Virus record (IMG/VR): IMGVR_UViG_3300017782_000041
Span: 1 to 44,203 of that record
Source of the DNA: a virus
DNA: 44,203 nucleotides
Direction: 5' to 3' (one strand)
Shown here: positions 15,230-24,792 of the stretch, piece by piece
Layout: each line of letters opens with the position of its first letter
Numbering within the stretch: position 1 is the first letter of the stretch
Position numbers and translations under genes: made by a program
The notes under the pieces: generated by a model
Told to the model about the DNA's origin: nothing
Databases searched by the model: none
Seen by the model: the letters and a program-made list of their open reading frames with translations, nothing else

Positions 15230-17950
15230 ATGCCAGAACCAACTTACAAAAAGTTGAATAATCCCGCACCGCAAGATCTTAGTCTGTATGATGATTCTCA
15301 AGCCGGACAAAAAACTGATGATCTTAGTGTGTACAATTACCAAGATGTTGATGGTATTACTTATTTTAATACAAAACAAGCAATGTCTGATGGTGTGATA
15401 GGTACGGGAAATACTCCTATAACCTATGACGAACAAGGCAGACCGAGAATTACAATTGCTCCAGTAAAAGTTGATCAAGGCACAACAGGGCAAAGTATCA
15501 ATCCTAATGCTCCAGAAGATCCACTAAAAGTCTATGACGATGCTATTATTCGCCAATTGAGAACAAACCCTAGTGGCAGCAAATATCTTGGTACCGACGG
15601 TTCTTTTAACTTTCTAGGACTTGGTCTTGGAAATGCGCCTACTAAAGTAACCAAAAGTAAAAATGTAACCAATACAACTCCTCCAGTCTTTGGAGCCGAT
15701 CTTGCTTCAGTGCGCATTGATGCAAGACGTAACGAATTACATAATTTTAGCAGTTATACATATAATATTGCATTGTATATGATGGATAGCAATCGCTACA
15801 TTGATTTAACAAAAAGTCCTAGAAATATTAGACAAGTGCTTGCAAGTAGTCAGTTATTAATGCGTAGTGGAGGGGTTGGATTTGAAGGAAGTGCTTTGTT
15901 CGGAGATCAATATTACATTGATGATCTAGAAGTTTTTACAGTTGGACTAGGCCCTAGTAAATTTAAACATAACACAAATAGCACAGGCGTTTCATTTAAG
16001 GTGTACGAACCGCGTGGTGTAACACTATTGGATAATCTGCGTAAACAAGCAAGCGAGTTTTTAAGGACTGGGGAACGTTATATACAAGCACCTTACTTGT
16101 TAGAAATAAGTTTTAAAGGATATGATGCAAACGGCACACCAAGTACAGATATAGTGACACCAAAGTACATTCCAATTAAAATTACAGACTTTGATTTTCA
16201 AGTGCAAGACAGTGGCTCTGTTTATAAAATTGAAGCAATACCTTATGCACATTTTGCTTATGGGCAAGTCACAAGCACAATTCCGGTAAATTTAGAAATA
16301 AAAGCCAGCACTATTGGTGAAATATTTTCTGCAAAAGCATTAACTAGTACAGAAGAGTTTGATCGTTATGAATACGGAGGTGCTGAAGATGATGATGGTG
16401 AACCAGTGACTAAAACAGTATATGGTACCACTCCTGCTACATTAGGCGAAGCACTTACCAATCATTACAAGAATCAAACTAAACGACCCGCTGATGAGTC
16501 AAGGGGAAGAGACAGTAATGGTGATCCTGTGGACATAGGAAATCTTAGTAAGTTTAGCGATGCGAAATTTCATGATGTTTATGATTTTACAATTGCAGAT
16601 AGAATTGCTAATGCTAAAATAAATCATACAGAATTGTTTGAAGCACTTAATAGTCCTATGCCCAAGGATAAAAGTTCAAATAAAAGTGAAGATGCTAGCC
16701 AATTTCAAGCATATGCTGCAGGTCTTGCAAAGCAAGTGCAAGTAGATAGAGAAAACTTTGTTTTTAAAATTAATGCAGGTACAGATTTAATTAAACTGAT
16801 TAATATTTTAGTAATGCACAGTGACTATATGGATTCAAATATTTTAGACAATCCAAGTGACGGTGTAACAACAGGAAAGCCAATTAATTGGTTTAAAGTA
16901 TCGCCGTTTCTAGAAGAGTTCAGAGGATATGACGATAAATCCGGTACAAGCAAATATAAAATTAATTATGCAGTGATTCCTCAAACTGTTTATGGTCATG
17001 ATTTTCCATGGGCACCAAAAAGTTTACCACCAGGAGATGGGGTACATAAAATCTACAATTACATATATACAGGATTAAACGAAGATGTTTTAAAATTTGA
17101 TCTGCGTTTTAACACAACCTATTTCCGTACAATGATTGCAAAAAACGGAATACCAGACAACGATAAACCTGCTGATGCTGATTTTGTGAGTCAGGTAAAA
17201 TATGTAACAAATAGTGTAGAAGGGGATACCACAAATAATAATCCTAGTCTAAAACGTGCCAGATCTAAAGATTTGTTTAGTAGTATGTTGGCTGATGGAA
17301 TGGACTTAATAAATTTAGATCTAGACATAGTAGGAGATCCATGTTATATTAGTACCAGTGAGTGGCTATGGCAAGATCTTTTATTTCAAGGCAATAATTA
17401 TGGAACAGCATACATGCCAGATAACACAATAAATTTTGAATTAGGAACTCCTTACATTCTAGTGAATTTTCAAACACCAACAGATTATGACGATGTGACC
17501 GGATTAGCAGATCCTAATCAATTACAAAACAGTAGATTTAGTGGCAAGTACAAAGTTACAGGTATAGAAAGTACATTTAGCGGTGGACTATTTCAACAAA
17601 ATTTACAAGGTGTTAGACTTGATCTTCAAGAATTAAGAAGAGGAACTACTGGTCGTACCGGCACTAGTACTAACAATACAGAAAGAGTAGCAAGCACTGA
17701 ACAAGAAAGTAGAACATTACAAAATAGTAGTGGATACGGAGAAGTAGGCAGAATTCCAAGTAATTCAGGTGCTGCAAAAGTGATAAACGCAGCTGCCAGT
17801 GAAGATGCTTACAATGAAATACCGCAAACATTTCCACTCACAAATACTCCATTAACAGCAGAAATAGCACAAGGTCCAGATCAATCAGTAAATTACATTG
17901 AAGATCCGGATGGCGTGAGTGCTACTGAACAATGGTTATCTAGGTTATAA
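15230..17950 (+). CDS. Large baseplate/tail structural protein, possible hub (gp27-type) component
   Basis: 906 residues. The first ~150 are polar and look extended or disordered. From about residue 165 the protein becomes well ordered, with segments such as NFSSYTYNIALYMMDSNRYI and YLLEISFKGYDANG that suggest beta-rich tail domains. The C-terminal ~100 residues are again polar. I do not recognise a defined family with confidence. It lies between gp53 and gp5. No other gene in the window is a candidate for gp27, the T4 hub protein that forms a ring around gp5, so this is the best positional candidate, although T4 gp27 has only about 391 residues. Ribosome site AGGAA precedes the ATG. Confidence 0.55.
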   Translation: MPEPTYKKLNNPAPQDLSLYDDSQAGQKTDDLSVYNYQDVDGITYFNTKQAMSDGVIGTGNTPITYDEQGRPRITIAPVKVDQGTTGQSINPNAPEDPLKVYDDAIIRQLRTNPSGSKYLGTDGSFNFLGLGLGNAPTKVTKSKNVTNTTPPVFGADLASVRIDARRNELHNFSSYTYNIALYMMDSNRYIDLTKSPRNIRQVLASSQLLMRSGGVGFEGSALFGDQYYIDDLEVFTVGLGPSKFKHNTNSTGVSFKVYEPRGVTLLDNLRKQASEFLRTGERYIQAPYLLEISFKGYDANGTPSTDIVTPKYIPIKITDFDFQVQDSGSVYKIEAIPYAHFAYGQVTSTIPVNLEIKASTIGEIFSAKALTSTEEFDRYEYGGAEDDDGEPVTKTVYGTTPATLGEALTNHYKNQTKRPADESRGRDSNGDPVDIGNLSKFSDAKFHDVYDFTIADRIANAKINHTELFEALNSPMPKDKSSNKSEDASQFQAYAAGLAKQVQVDRENFVFKINAGTDLIKLINILVMHSDYMDSNILDNPSDGVTTGKPINWFKVSPFLEEFRGYDDKSGTSKYKINYAVIPQTVYGHDFPWAPKSLPPGDGVHKIYNYIYTGLNEDVLKFDLRFNTTYFRTMIAKNGIPDNDKPADADFVSQVKYVTNSVEGDTTNNNPSLKRARSKDLFSSMLADGMDLINLDLDIVGDPCYISTSEWLWQDLLFQGNNYGTAYMPDNTINFELGTPYILVNFQTPTDYDDVTGLADPNQLQNSRFSGKYKVTGIESTFSGGLFQQNLQGVRLDLQELRRGTTGRTGTSTNNTERVASTEQESRTLQNSSGYGEVGRIPSNSGAAKVINAAASEDAYNEIPQTFPLTNTPLTAEIAQGPDQSVNYIEDPDGVSATEQWLSRL

Positions 17951-17962
17951 TAGGAAAAGTCG

Positions 17963-20713
17963 ATGGCAGTTGATACATCAAGAATGAGTCGTAGAGGCGG
18001 CGATCCTGATTACGATAGTGGCCAAATACGTGGCATAAGAGAAGAACGTGGTATTGTTGAAGGCATTGTAAAAGCAAATGTGCATCCTACTCATATGGGG
18101 GTGATCAGTGTTTTTATTCCAAGATTTGGAAATGATGAAAGTAACAAAGAACAATGGCGTCAAGTAAAATATTGTTCTCCGTTTTACAGTAGAACAAATG
18201 CTGCAGGGCCAGCAGAGAATTTCCTGGATGTAAAGACCACTGGAGGTATTATTACACCTCCGCCAGATCTTGGCACAAAGGTACTTTGTTTTTTCCCTGA
18301 CGGCAGAAATGCCGCAGGTTACTATTTTGCATGTGTGCCTGACACTTATATGATGCAAACTATCCCAGAAGCAAGTGTAAACAAAGATGGCGAAGCAGGC
18401 ACAGAATTCAACGACGATATAGACTCTAATAATATTAAGAAAATTAATAATTTTACTGATCCTATTAGACCCTTGGATGTGTACACACAAGGCCAACTTA
18501 TTGCTGCTGGACTAGAAACAGATACAGTAAGAGGCACTAGCACTAGCACAGTAATGCGTGAAAGCCCGAGCGAAGTTATAGGCATCGCAAGTAAAGGTAG
18601 ACGTATTACTAATCAAGGTTTGGATTTTTTACAAACTTATAAATCACAAGTGCAAAATCCAAACACCACAGATAAAAAAATACTGCAAGGATTACTTAAT
18701 CCTACATATCGTAAAAAAGGGCATAGTATTGCACTTGACGATGGCGACATAGATGGTGCTAGTAATCAAATAAGATTTCGCACAAGCACTGGTCATCAGA
18801 TACTGCTAAATGACAGCGAAGGTGTAATTTATATTAGTAATCGTGCAGGAACTGCATGGGTTGAACTTGGTAGTGCAGGCACGATGGATGTGTACGCCAA
18901 AGACAGTATTAACTTTAGAACAAAAGATTTTAATGTGCATGCTGATGGCAATATTAAAATGCACAGCAAAGGCTACAGCCAATTTGTAAGTGATCAGCAA
19001 TTACAGGTACAAAGTAAGAGTCAAACAGTAATTAGCAGTCAAGGCGAAACAGGTGTAAGCGGATCTTCAGGATTACATCTACAAAGTGGAAGTGATCTTC
19101 GTGCTAGTTCTAGCAGTGGAATGTATCTAAACACAGGCGGAATAATGAGCGTAAAAGGATCTCTTGTTTTATTACAAGGTCCTCCATTGCCTGCAAAAAG
19201 TGCAAAAAATATTCCAAACACAGGACAACAAGATACACAATTTGATCAAGCACAGGGCAAATGGGTCATCCAGGATCCTTTGCAAACTAGTGTAGATCGT
19301 GCCGTAACACATGAGCCTTATCCCCTACATAATCAGCCCAATCAACCTAGTCCATTCAGTGGAGGATTAGTAGGAGGAGGTGGTGGCCTATCTTCAGCAT
19401 TTAGTATTATTAGTGCCGCAGGAGCATTTTCAAGTTTCGCAGGTGCTATATCTACAGGCGCCGGTGGATTAGGACTTAGCCCAGGTGCATTAGGCGGCGC
19501 TATTAATGCCGGTGGATTAGGACTTAGCCCAGGTGCATTAGGCGGCGCTATTTCAACAAGCAGTTTTTCCAGTTTAGGACTAAGTCCAGGTGCATTAGGC
19601 GGCGCTATAAACACCAGCGGATTCTCAAGTAATTTTACCAGTGGATTCAGCAGTGCTCTTTCCCAAGTGCAAGCAGCAGGCGGCCCGTTAGGACCTCTCA
19701 CACAAAGTCTACAGTCTGGTCAATTAAGCAGTGTCTTAGGTGATGCCAACGGTGCATTTGCAGGTGCCTTTGATAGTTTGCCAGGAGCCCTTAGTCAAGT
19801 GCAAGATGCTTTGCCTGGAGTTGTAAATCAAATTAACAGTGCAGGTTTTCAAAATCAATTTGCAAGTGATCTTGCATCATTTACTTCAGAGTTTCCTGCT
19901 AAATTAGGCACGTTAGGAAACTATTTTCCGCCAGAAATTACAAGTATTGTTACAGACAATGTAGGAAATATTACAAATCTTGCATTAGAAAATGCCGGCA
20001 ATTTGCCAGATGTAGCATCAGGGTTATTACAGACAGCACCAGCACAGTTTGATAACTTGAGCAACGTTTTAAATTCACCTAATAGTTTTAAGATTCCGTT
20101 AACAGATATAGCCAAACAAGCAAATACAGGATTTAGTATAGGTGCAATGGATAGCAATGCCATTGCAGGTCTTAATGCTGCAATTACAAACAGCGTAGGC
20201 AGTCTTAATAATCCAGCATTTATTGATAGTGTAACAAAAAGTGTTGGCAAGTACGGGTTTAATGTACAACAATTGCAAAAAACTGGATATGTGCGTCCCG
20301 AAGCAGTTTTTAATGATCAAATGAATTTTTCTGAACTTTGGACGGGAAAAAATGGCATGAGCAGTGTCAGTAATTTACTTGCCAACGGACAGGTACAAGA
20401 TCAAATACAACAGCAATTGATTGCAACAGATTATCAAAGTTTAGTCAATCAAGGAGGAATAAAGTCCACAGATGGATTGAAAGAGACTATGAGTATGTTA
20501 GCTGCTAGTTTGAACAGTAGTCCTGAAATAGCGGCACTTGCTCGCACAGGTGAGAAACAATTAAGTGTGTTAAAAAATACAACTAATATTAATGATCCAG
20601 CCAATGCGTCAAGTATCATTGAACAGTTTATGAAGACCGGTGCTTCGGCCGCCGATGAAGTGCAACGACTTGTTGATCAAAATCAAAATGTACAAAACTA
20701 TGCGCCTCGGTAA
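17963..20713 (+). CDS. 5: Baseplate central spike protein gp5-like (OB-fold plus beta-helix), extended C-terminus
   Basis: 916 residues. Residues ~30-125 form an OB-fold-like domain (GIVEGIVKANVHPTHMGVIS; KVLCFFPDGRNAAGYYFACV). Residues ~250-400 have the repeating pattern of the gp5/VgrG beta-helix needle (NQIRFRTSTGHQILLNDSEG; VYAKDSINFRTKD). T4 gp5 carries a lysozyme domain between these parts; here I see no lysozyme motif, only a short polar linker. After the needle comes a ~500-residue extension beginning with three Gly-Leu-Ser-Pro repeats (about 500-550) and continuing as an Ala/Gly/Asn/Gln-rich, probably helical region. The protein would form the trimeric tip that pierces the outer membrane. 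Ribosome site AGGAA is upstream. Confidence 0.85.
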   Translation: MAVDTSRMSRRGGDPDYDSGQIRGIREERGIVEGIVKANVHPTHMGVISVFIPRFGNDESNKEQWRQVKYCSPFYSRTNAAGPAENFLDVKTTGGIITPPPDLGTKVLCFFPDGRNAAGYYFACVPDTYMMQTIPEASVNKDGEAGTEFNDDIDSNNIKKINNFTDPIRPLDVYTQGQLIAAGLETDTVRGTSTSTVMRESPSEVIGIASKGRRITNQGLDFLQTYKSQVQNPNTTDKKILQGLLNPTYRKKGHSIALDDGDIDGASNQIRFRTSTGHQILLNDSEGVIYISNRAGTAWVELGSAGTMDVYAKDSINFRTKDFNVHADGNIKMHSKGYSQFVSDQQLQVQSKSQTVISSQGETGVSGSSGLHLQSGSDLRASSSSGMYLNTGGIMSVKGSLVLLQGPPLPAKSAKNIPNTGQQDTQFDQAQGKWVIQDPLQTSVDRAVTHEPYPLHNQPNQPSPFSGGLVGGGGGLSSAFSIISAAGAFSSFAGAISTGAGGLGLSPGALGGAINAGGLGLSPGALGGAISTSSFSSLGLSPGALGGAINTSGFSSNFTSGFSSALSQVQAAGGPLGPLTQSLQSGQLSSVLGDANGAFAGAFDSLPGALSQVQDALPGVVNQINSAGFQNQFASDLASFTSEFPAKLGTLGNYFPPEITSIVTDNVGNITNLALENAGNLPDVASGLLQTAPAQFDNLSNVLNSPNSFKIPLTDIAKQANTGFSIGAMDSNAIAGLNAAITNSVGSLNNPAFIDSVTKSVGKYGFNVQQLQKTGYVRPEAVFNDQMNFSELWTGKNGMSSVSNLLANGQVQDQIQQQLIATDYQSLVNQGGIKSTDGLKETMSMLAASLNSSPEIAALARTGEKQLSVLKNTTNINDPANASSIIEQFMKTGASAADEVQRLVDQNQNVQNYAPR
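19463..19612 (+). repeat. In-frame tandem repeat in the gp5 gene
   Basis: Two identical 42-base units (19463-19504 and 19511-19552) spaced 48 bases apart encode GGLGLSPGALGGAI. A third, slightly diverged copy follows at about 19571-19612. The unit is 16 residues long in the first two copies. Confidence 0.9.
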
Positions 20714-20716
20714 ATA
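20710..20716 (+). promoter_or_regulatory. Weak late-promoter-like motif before gp25
   Basis: GTAAATA overlapping the gp5 stop codon, 17 bases before the gp25 ATG. Only the 3' part of the late core is matched. Confidence 0.3.
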
Positions 20717-20733
20717 GTTTATAAGGAACACAA

Positions 20734-21111
20734 ATGGCAGTAGCAACTTACAAAGGTTTCAGTACAGTTAACAATACTTTCGGTACTGTAAAACTTACAG
20801 ACACAGACTTAATTAAAAGAGATTTACTTAATCATTTTGCAATTCGCAAAGGCGAAAAACTAATGAATGGTAATTTTGGCACAAGCCTGCGAGATTTAAT
20901 CATGGATCCTTTAACAGAGCAAACAAAACAGGTTATAGTTCAAGAAGTAAATGATGTTATTGATAACGATCCTCGAGTAGTGCCAGAAAATGTACTGATA
21001 GATGAATTTGATAAAGGCATTCTCATTGAAATGACTCTGCGATATCAGATAACCAATCAAGTTGAAACACTGCAAATACGTTTTGACAGATCAGACGACA
21101 CTATATCATAA
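20734..21111 (+). CDS. 25: Baseplate wedge subunit gp25
   Basis: 125 residues, near the T4 length (132). The gp25 family, which includes the type VI secretion protein TssE, is recognisable from LIKRDLLNHFAIRKGEKLMN, then GTSLRDLIMDPLTE and a C-terminal strand region ending in VETLQIRFDR. gp25 lies at the inner end of the wedge and is required for sheath assembly to start. It is preceded by gp5 and followed by gp6, a partner in the wedge. The gene has a good ribosome site (AAGGA). The 63 bases to gp6 contain a strong hairpin with a late promoter. Confidence 0.92.
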   Translation: MAVATYKGFSTVNNTFGTVKLTDTDLIKRDLLNHFAIRKGEKLMNGNFGTSLRDLIMDPLTEQTKQVIVQEVNDVIDNDPRVVPENVLIDEFDKGILIEMTLRYQITNQVETLQIRFDRSDDTIS

Positions 21112-21122
21112 TTAATAATATA

Positions 21123-21163
21123 CCTATATTATACAGTGAATAAATACTGCAATATAATATAGG
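21123..21163 (+). promoter_or_regulatory. Hairpin hiding the gp6 ribosome site, with a late promoter in its loop
   Basis: Left arm CCTATATTATA (21123-21133) plus CAGT (21134-21137); right arm ACTG (21146-21149), a 3-base bulge CAA, then TATAATATAGG (21153-21163). This gives a 15-bp stem. The late core AATAAATA (21139-21146) spans the loop. The gp6 ribosome site AGGA begins at 21161, so its AGG is paired with CCT. Transcripts begun at the late promoter would lack the left arm. Confidence 0.7.
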
Positions 21164-21174
21164 AAACTATTAAT

Positions 21175-24100
21175 ATGGCTGCAAGTACAAGACAATCAAA
21201 CTTATTCGCTGCTGAAGACTGGAAAAAAGTCTACGAGACTTTCCGTGAAGCAGATTTTCAAAGTTACGATTATGAAACCATTCGTAAAAGCATGGTTGAG
21301 TATATTCGTAATTACTATCCTGAAGATTTTAACGACTTTATTGAATCAAGTGAATATGTTGCACTGATTGATTTAATTTCATTTCTGGGACAAAGTTTAA
21401 GTTTCCGCTCAGATCTTAATGCCAGAGAAAACTTCTTAGAAACAGCAGAACGCAGAGACAGCATACTACGCTTGGCTCGCATGCTAAACTATTATCCTAA
21501 GCGTCAACAAATTGCCAGAGGCTTGCTCAAGGTAATAAGTGTAAGAACCACAGAAAGTATCACTGACAGTAATCAAAACAGTCTGCGAGACCAAGATATA
21601 GAATGGGCAGATATTACTAACAGCGACTTCTTAGAACAATTTACTGCAATTATCAACAGTGCATTAGTTAGTACACAAAAATATGGCAATCCGGCTTTGA
21701 AAACCACAGTAGGCGGTGTAAGTATTGAAGAATATCAAATAAAATTACAAAACAATACAATTCCAATTTATGATTTTCAAAGCACAGTAGGAGCACAAAA
21801 TTTAGATTTTGAACTTGTAAAAGGTACATACAGCGGAACTGATTTTTTGTATGAAGTAGCACCAATTCCTGGCAGTACATTTAATATACAATATCGCAAT
21901 GACAATCGTGGGTTCAACAGCGCCGATAATGGATTTTTTGTATACTTTAAACAAGGCAGTTTGCAAAGCGCAGATTTTGACATCACTGAAAAACTACCTA
22001 ATAGAGTGGTTGATATTGATATCAATAATATCGACAACAATGATGTGTGGTTATACAAATTAAATGATCAAGGCAGAGAAGAAACACGCTGGGAAAAAGT
22101 ACCTGCAATCACAGGTAACAATGTTATCTATAACAGTCTTAGCAATCAAAACAAAGATTTATTCACTGTTCGCAGCAGAGCAAATGATCAAATTAGTCTA
22201 GTATTTGGTGACGACGTGTTTAGTAATATACCTGTTGGTAACTATCGTGTATACTTTAGAACAGGAGCAGGCACAACATATAAGATATCTCCTGCAGATA
22301 TGAAAAATATCACAGTTAGTATTCCTTATATCAGTCATGCAAACCAGTTAGAAAATTTAACTTTGACTCTGTCTCTACAGCGCACAGTTGCAAATGCCAG
22401 CGCGAGAGAAAGTTTGCGTGATGTAAAAATTAAAGCACAGCAACAATATTACACACAGGATCGTATGATTACTGGTGAAGACTATCAAATTTTACCGTAC
22501 ACAAAGTTTAACAATGTACTCAAAGCAAAAGCAATTAATCGTACTGCTAGTGGCATTAGTCGTTACTTGGATGTGCGTGATACCACAGGCAAATACAGCA
22601 GCACAAATATTGTTGCAGAAGATGGAATATTATATCGCACAGAAGATATACAACAGTTTCAGTTTACGTTCATAACCAAAAGTGATATCAACAATATTGT
22701 AAGCACACAAGTCGAGCGTAACATATTGAAGAACAGTAGTTTACATTTTTACTATAAAAATTACGGCGGCATAGATGTAACTAATCTCAATGCAAGTTGG
22801 AATCTAACAACAACAGTAAGCGGAAGTTGTACTGGTTATTTTAAAAATGATGTAGACAGTCCACTTAAAATAGGAGACTTTAGCAGTAGTAATTTAAAAT
22901 ATGCAAAAGTTGGTGCTCTTGCAAAATTTACTGCTCCTAGCGGAAAAGTATTTGATGTTAATAACAATTTAATTGATGGTACTAGTGGAACTATAAACAC
23001 CAGAGATTTTATTTGGACAAGTTTGAGTGCAGTTGTAACAGACGGCACAAATCAAGGTGTGGGAAATTTAGATACCGGATTTGGTCCTGTGACGCTAAGT
23101 GAAGTTATACCTCAAGATGCTGTGTTAAATCAAATCATAGCAAATTGGAATACAACTATAAGTCCTAGTGTTAGAACTGCTATGATTGATGCTATCAGTG
23201 AGTTCAAAACATTTGGCTTACGATTCGACAGAGACACGCAGGCTTGGACAATCATAAACAGTTTAGATTTAGATCAAAGCAATACATTCAGTTTAGTTTA
23301 TGCGGGAAACACAAGTAATACTGGTTTAGACAACAGTTGGTTCTTTAAATTTACAAATGATGGTAGCACTTATACTGTTAATTTTAGAGATACTAGTTAT
23401 ATATTTGAAAGTAAATTAGAAACACGCTTTTACTTTGACAATGATTTAAAAATATTTGATCCTAGAACTGGAAAAACAATTAGAGATAAAATTAACATTC
23501 TCAAAGTTAATAGTTTGCCAGATAGTAACAGTAGTCTAGCAGTTGATTATAGTATGCAAGTGGATGATGTAATCACAGAAACAGATGGTTATACTCTCAC
23601 AAATCGTATCAAAGTAACATTTCCTGATTCGGACAGTGATGGCATTGTTGATAATCCAGAAGTGTTTGATATTGTAGTTGCGCCGGAAGTAAACACTAGT
23701 ACAAAAGTTGTATTTTATCAAACCAGTACAAGCAGTGGCGGCTATTTAACATATACACCAGTTGATTCGATATCAGTTGAACAACGCTATACAACTCAAG
23801 CGGCAATTAATGAAGTTCTTGCACAGTTTGGAAGCGGGCAAGTATTTTACGCTAGTGCAGACGATAGGTTTTATATACTCACTATAAGTGGTGCTAATGT
23901 AAAAAGTATTGCACAGACTACTGACTATATAAAGAGAACAGGACGTAGCAACATCTTATTCCAATATACACATAATAGTCCTAATAACAGGCGTATTGAT
24001 CCTAGCCCAAGTAACATTATAGACATGTTTATATTAACTAGTCAGTATAATACAGACTATAGAAATTATATTACAGATATTACTGGAAGTGTACTTAAAC

Positions 24101-24792
24101 CTGTTAAGCCAAGTACAAATGAATTGCGAGATCAATATGGCAGTTTGGAACAATACAAAAGCGTGAGTGATACTATTATTTTTAACAGTGTGTCTTACAG
24201 ACCTTTGTTTGGTGATAAAGCCGAAGAAGAATTACAAGCCAGTTTTAAAGTTGTAAAAAATGATAGCACACTTGTAAGTGATAGTGAAATCAAAGAAAAA
24301 GTTATTGTGGCAATTAACAATTATTTTAATATAGAAAATTGGGATTTTGGAGATACATTTTACTTTAGTGAACTAAGTGCTTATCTCTATAACGCATTAA
24401 GTCCTAATGTTCTTAGCATTGTTATTGTTCCTAAACTAGAAACTAGTAACTTTGGAAGTTTATTCCAAATCCAAAGTCAAAGAGAAGAAATATTGATCAG
24501 CGCGGCAACAGTGAATGATGTAGAAGTTATTGATGTAATCACTGCAAATAGTTTACAAGCAAGTGGCAATGTTGTCAACACTACAACTACTAACTTGGCA
24601 ACAGAAAGTGCAAGTGCAAGTGGTGCAAGTACTACAGTAAATACTGCAGTCAATACAGGTTCATCTACTACTACAAGTTATAGTAGCAGTGGTAGCAGCA
24701 GTTCAGGCAGTTCTAGCAGTAGTAGTTCAAGCAGCTCTGGCGGTAGTAGTTCAAGCGGCTCTGGTAGCAGCGGTGGGGGGTACGGTTACTAA
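21175..24792 (+). CDS. 6: Baseplate wedge subunit gp6, long form with Ser-rich tail
   Basis: 1205 residues, almost twice T4 gp6 (660). The N-terminal block is diagnostic of marine gp6: EDWKKVYETFREADFQSYDY, then YVALIDLISFLGQSLSFRSD, then LNARENFLETAERRDSILRL. The core wedge region RENDQISLVFGDDVF-type (here NDQISLVFGDDVFSNIPVG) follows near residue 340. gp6 dimers form the inner ring of the baseplate. The last ~45 residues are almost only Ser and Gly (1163-1205), a flexible tail ending in GGGYGY. The stop codon overlaps the start of the giant gene (TAATG), next to a run of six G. The ATG has the ribosome site AGGA 10 bases upstream, inside the hairpin described above. Confidence 0.92.
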   Translation: MAASTRQSNLFAAEDWKKVYETFREADFQSYDYETIRKSMVEYIRNYYPEDFNDFIESSEYVALIDLISFLGQSLSFRSDLNARENFLETAERRDSILRLARMLNYYPKRQQIARGLLKVISVRTTESITDSNQNSLRDQDIEWADITNSDFLEQFTAIINSALVSTQKYGNPALKTTVGGVSIEEYQIKLQNNTIPIYDFQSTVGAQNLDFELVKGTYSGTDFLYEVAPIPGSTFNIQYRNDNRGFNSADNGFFVYFKQGSLQSADFDITEKLPNRVVDIDINNIDNNDVWLYKLNDQGREETRWEKVPAITGNNVIYNSLSNQNKDLFTVRSRANDQISLVFGDDVFSNIPVGNYRVYFRTGAGTTYKISPADMKNITVSIPYISHANQLENLTLTLSLQRTVANASARESLRDVKIKAQQQYYTQDRMITGEDYQILPYTKFNNVLKAKAINRTASGISRYLDVRDTTGKYSSTNIVAEDGILYRTEDIQQFQFTFITKSDINNIVSTQVERNILKNSSLHFYYKNYGGIDVTNLNASWNLTTTVSGSCTGYFKNDVDSPLKIGDFSSSNLKYAKVGALAKFTAPSGKVFDVNNNLIDGTSGTINTRDFIWTSLSAVVTDGTNQGVGNLDTGFGPVTLSEVIPQDAVLNQIIANWNTTISPSVRTAMIDAISEFKTFGLRFDRDTQAWTIINSLDLDQSNTFSLVYAGNTSNTGLDNSWFFKFTNDGSTYTVNFRDTSYIFESKLETRFYFDNDLKIFDPRTGKTIRDKINILKVNSLPDSNSSLAVDYSMQVDDVITETDGYTLTNRIKVTFPDSDSDGIVDNPEVFDIVVAPEVNTSTKVVFYQTSTSSGGYLTYTPVDSISVEQRYTTQAAINEVLAQFGSGQVFYASADDRFYILTISGANVKSIAQTTDYIKRTGRSNILFQYTHNSPNNRRIDPSPSNIIDMFILTSQYNTDYRNYITDITGSVLKPVKPSTNELRDQYGSLEQYKSVSDTIIFNSVSYRPLFGDKAEEELQASFKVVKNDSTLVSDSEIKEKVIVAINNYFNIENWDFGDTFYFSELSAYLYNALSPNVLSIVIVPKLETSNFGSLFQIQSQREEILISAATVNDVEVIDVITANSLQASGNVVNTTTTNLATESASASGASTTVNTAVNTGSSTTTSYSSSGSSSSGSSSSSSSSSSGGSSSSGSGSSGGGYGY

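Noticed and set aside
24660-24780. Ser-codon-rich tract at the end of gp6 as a microsatellite or CRISPR-like array
   Set aside because: It is in-frame coding DNA for a Ser/Gly tail, with irregular AGT/AGC/TCA triplets and no spacer structure.
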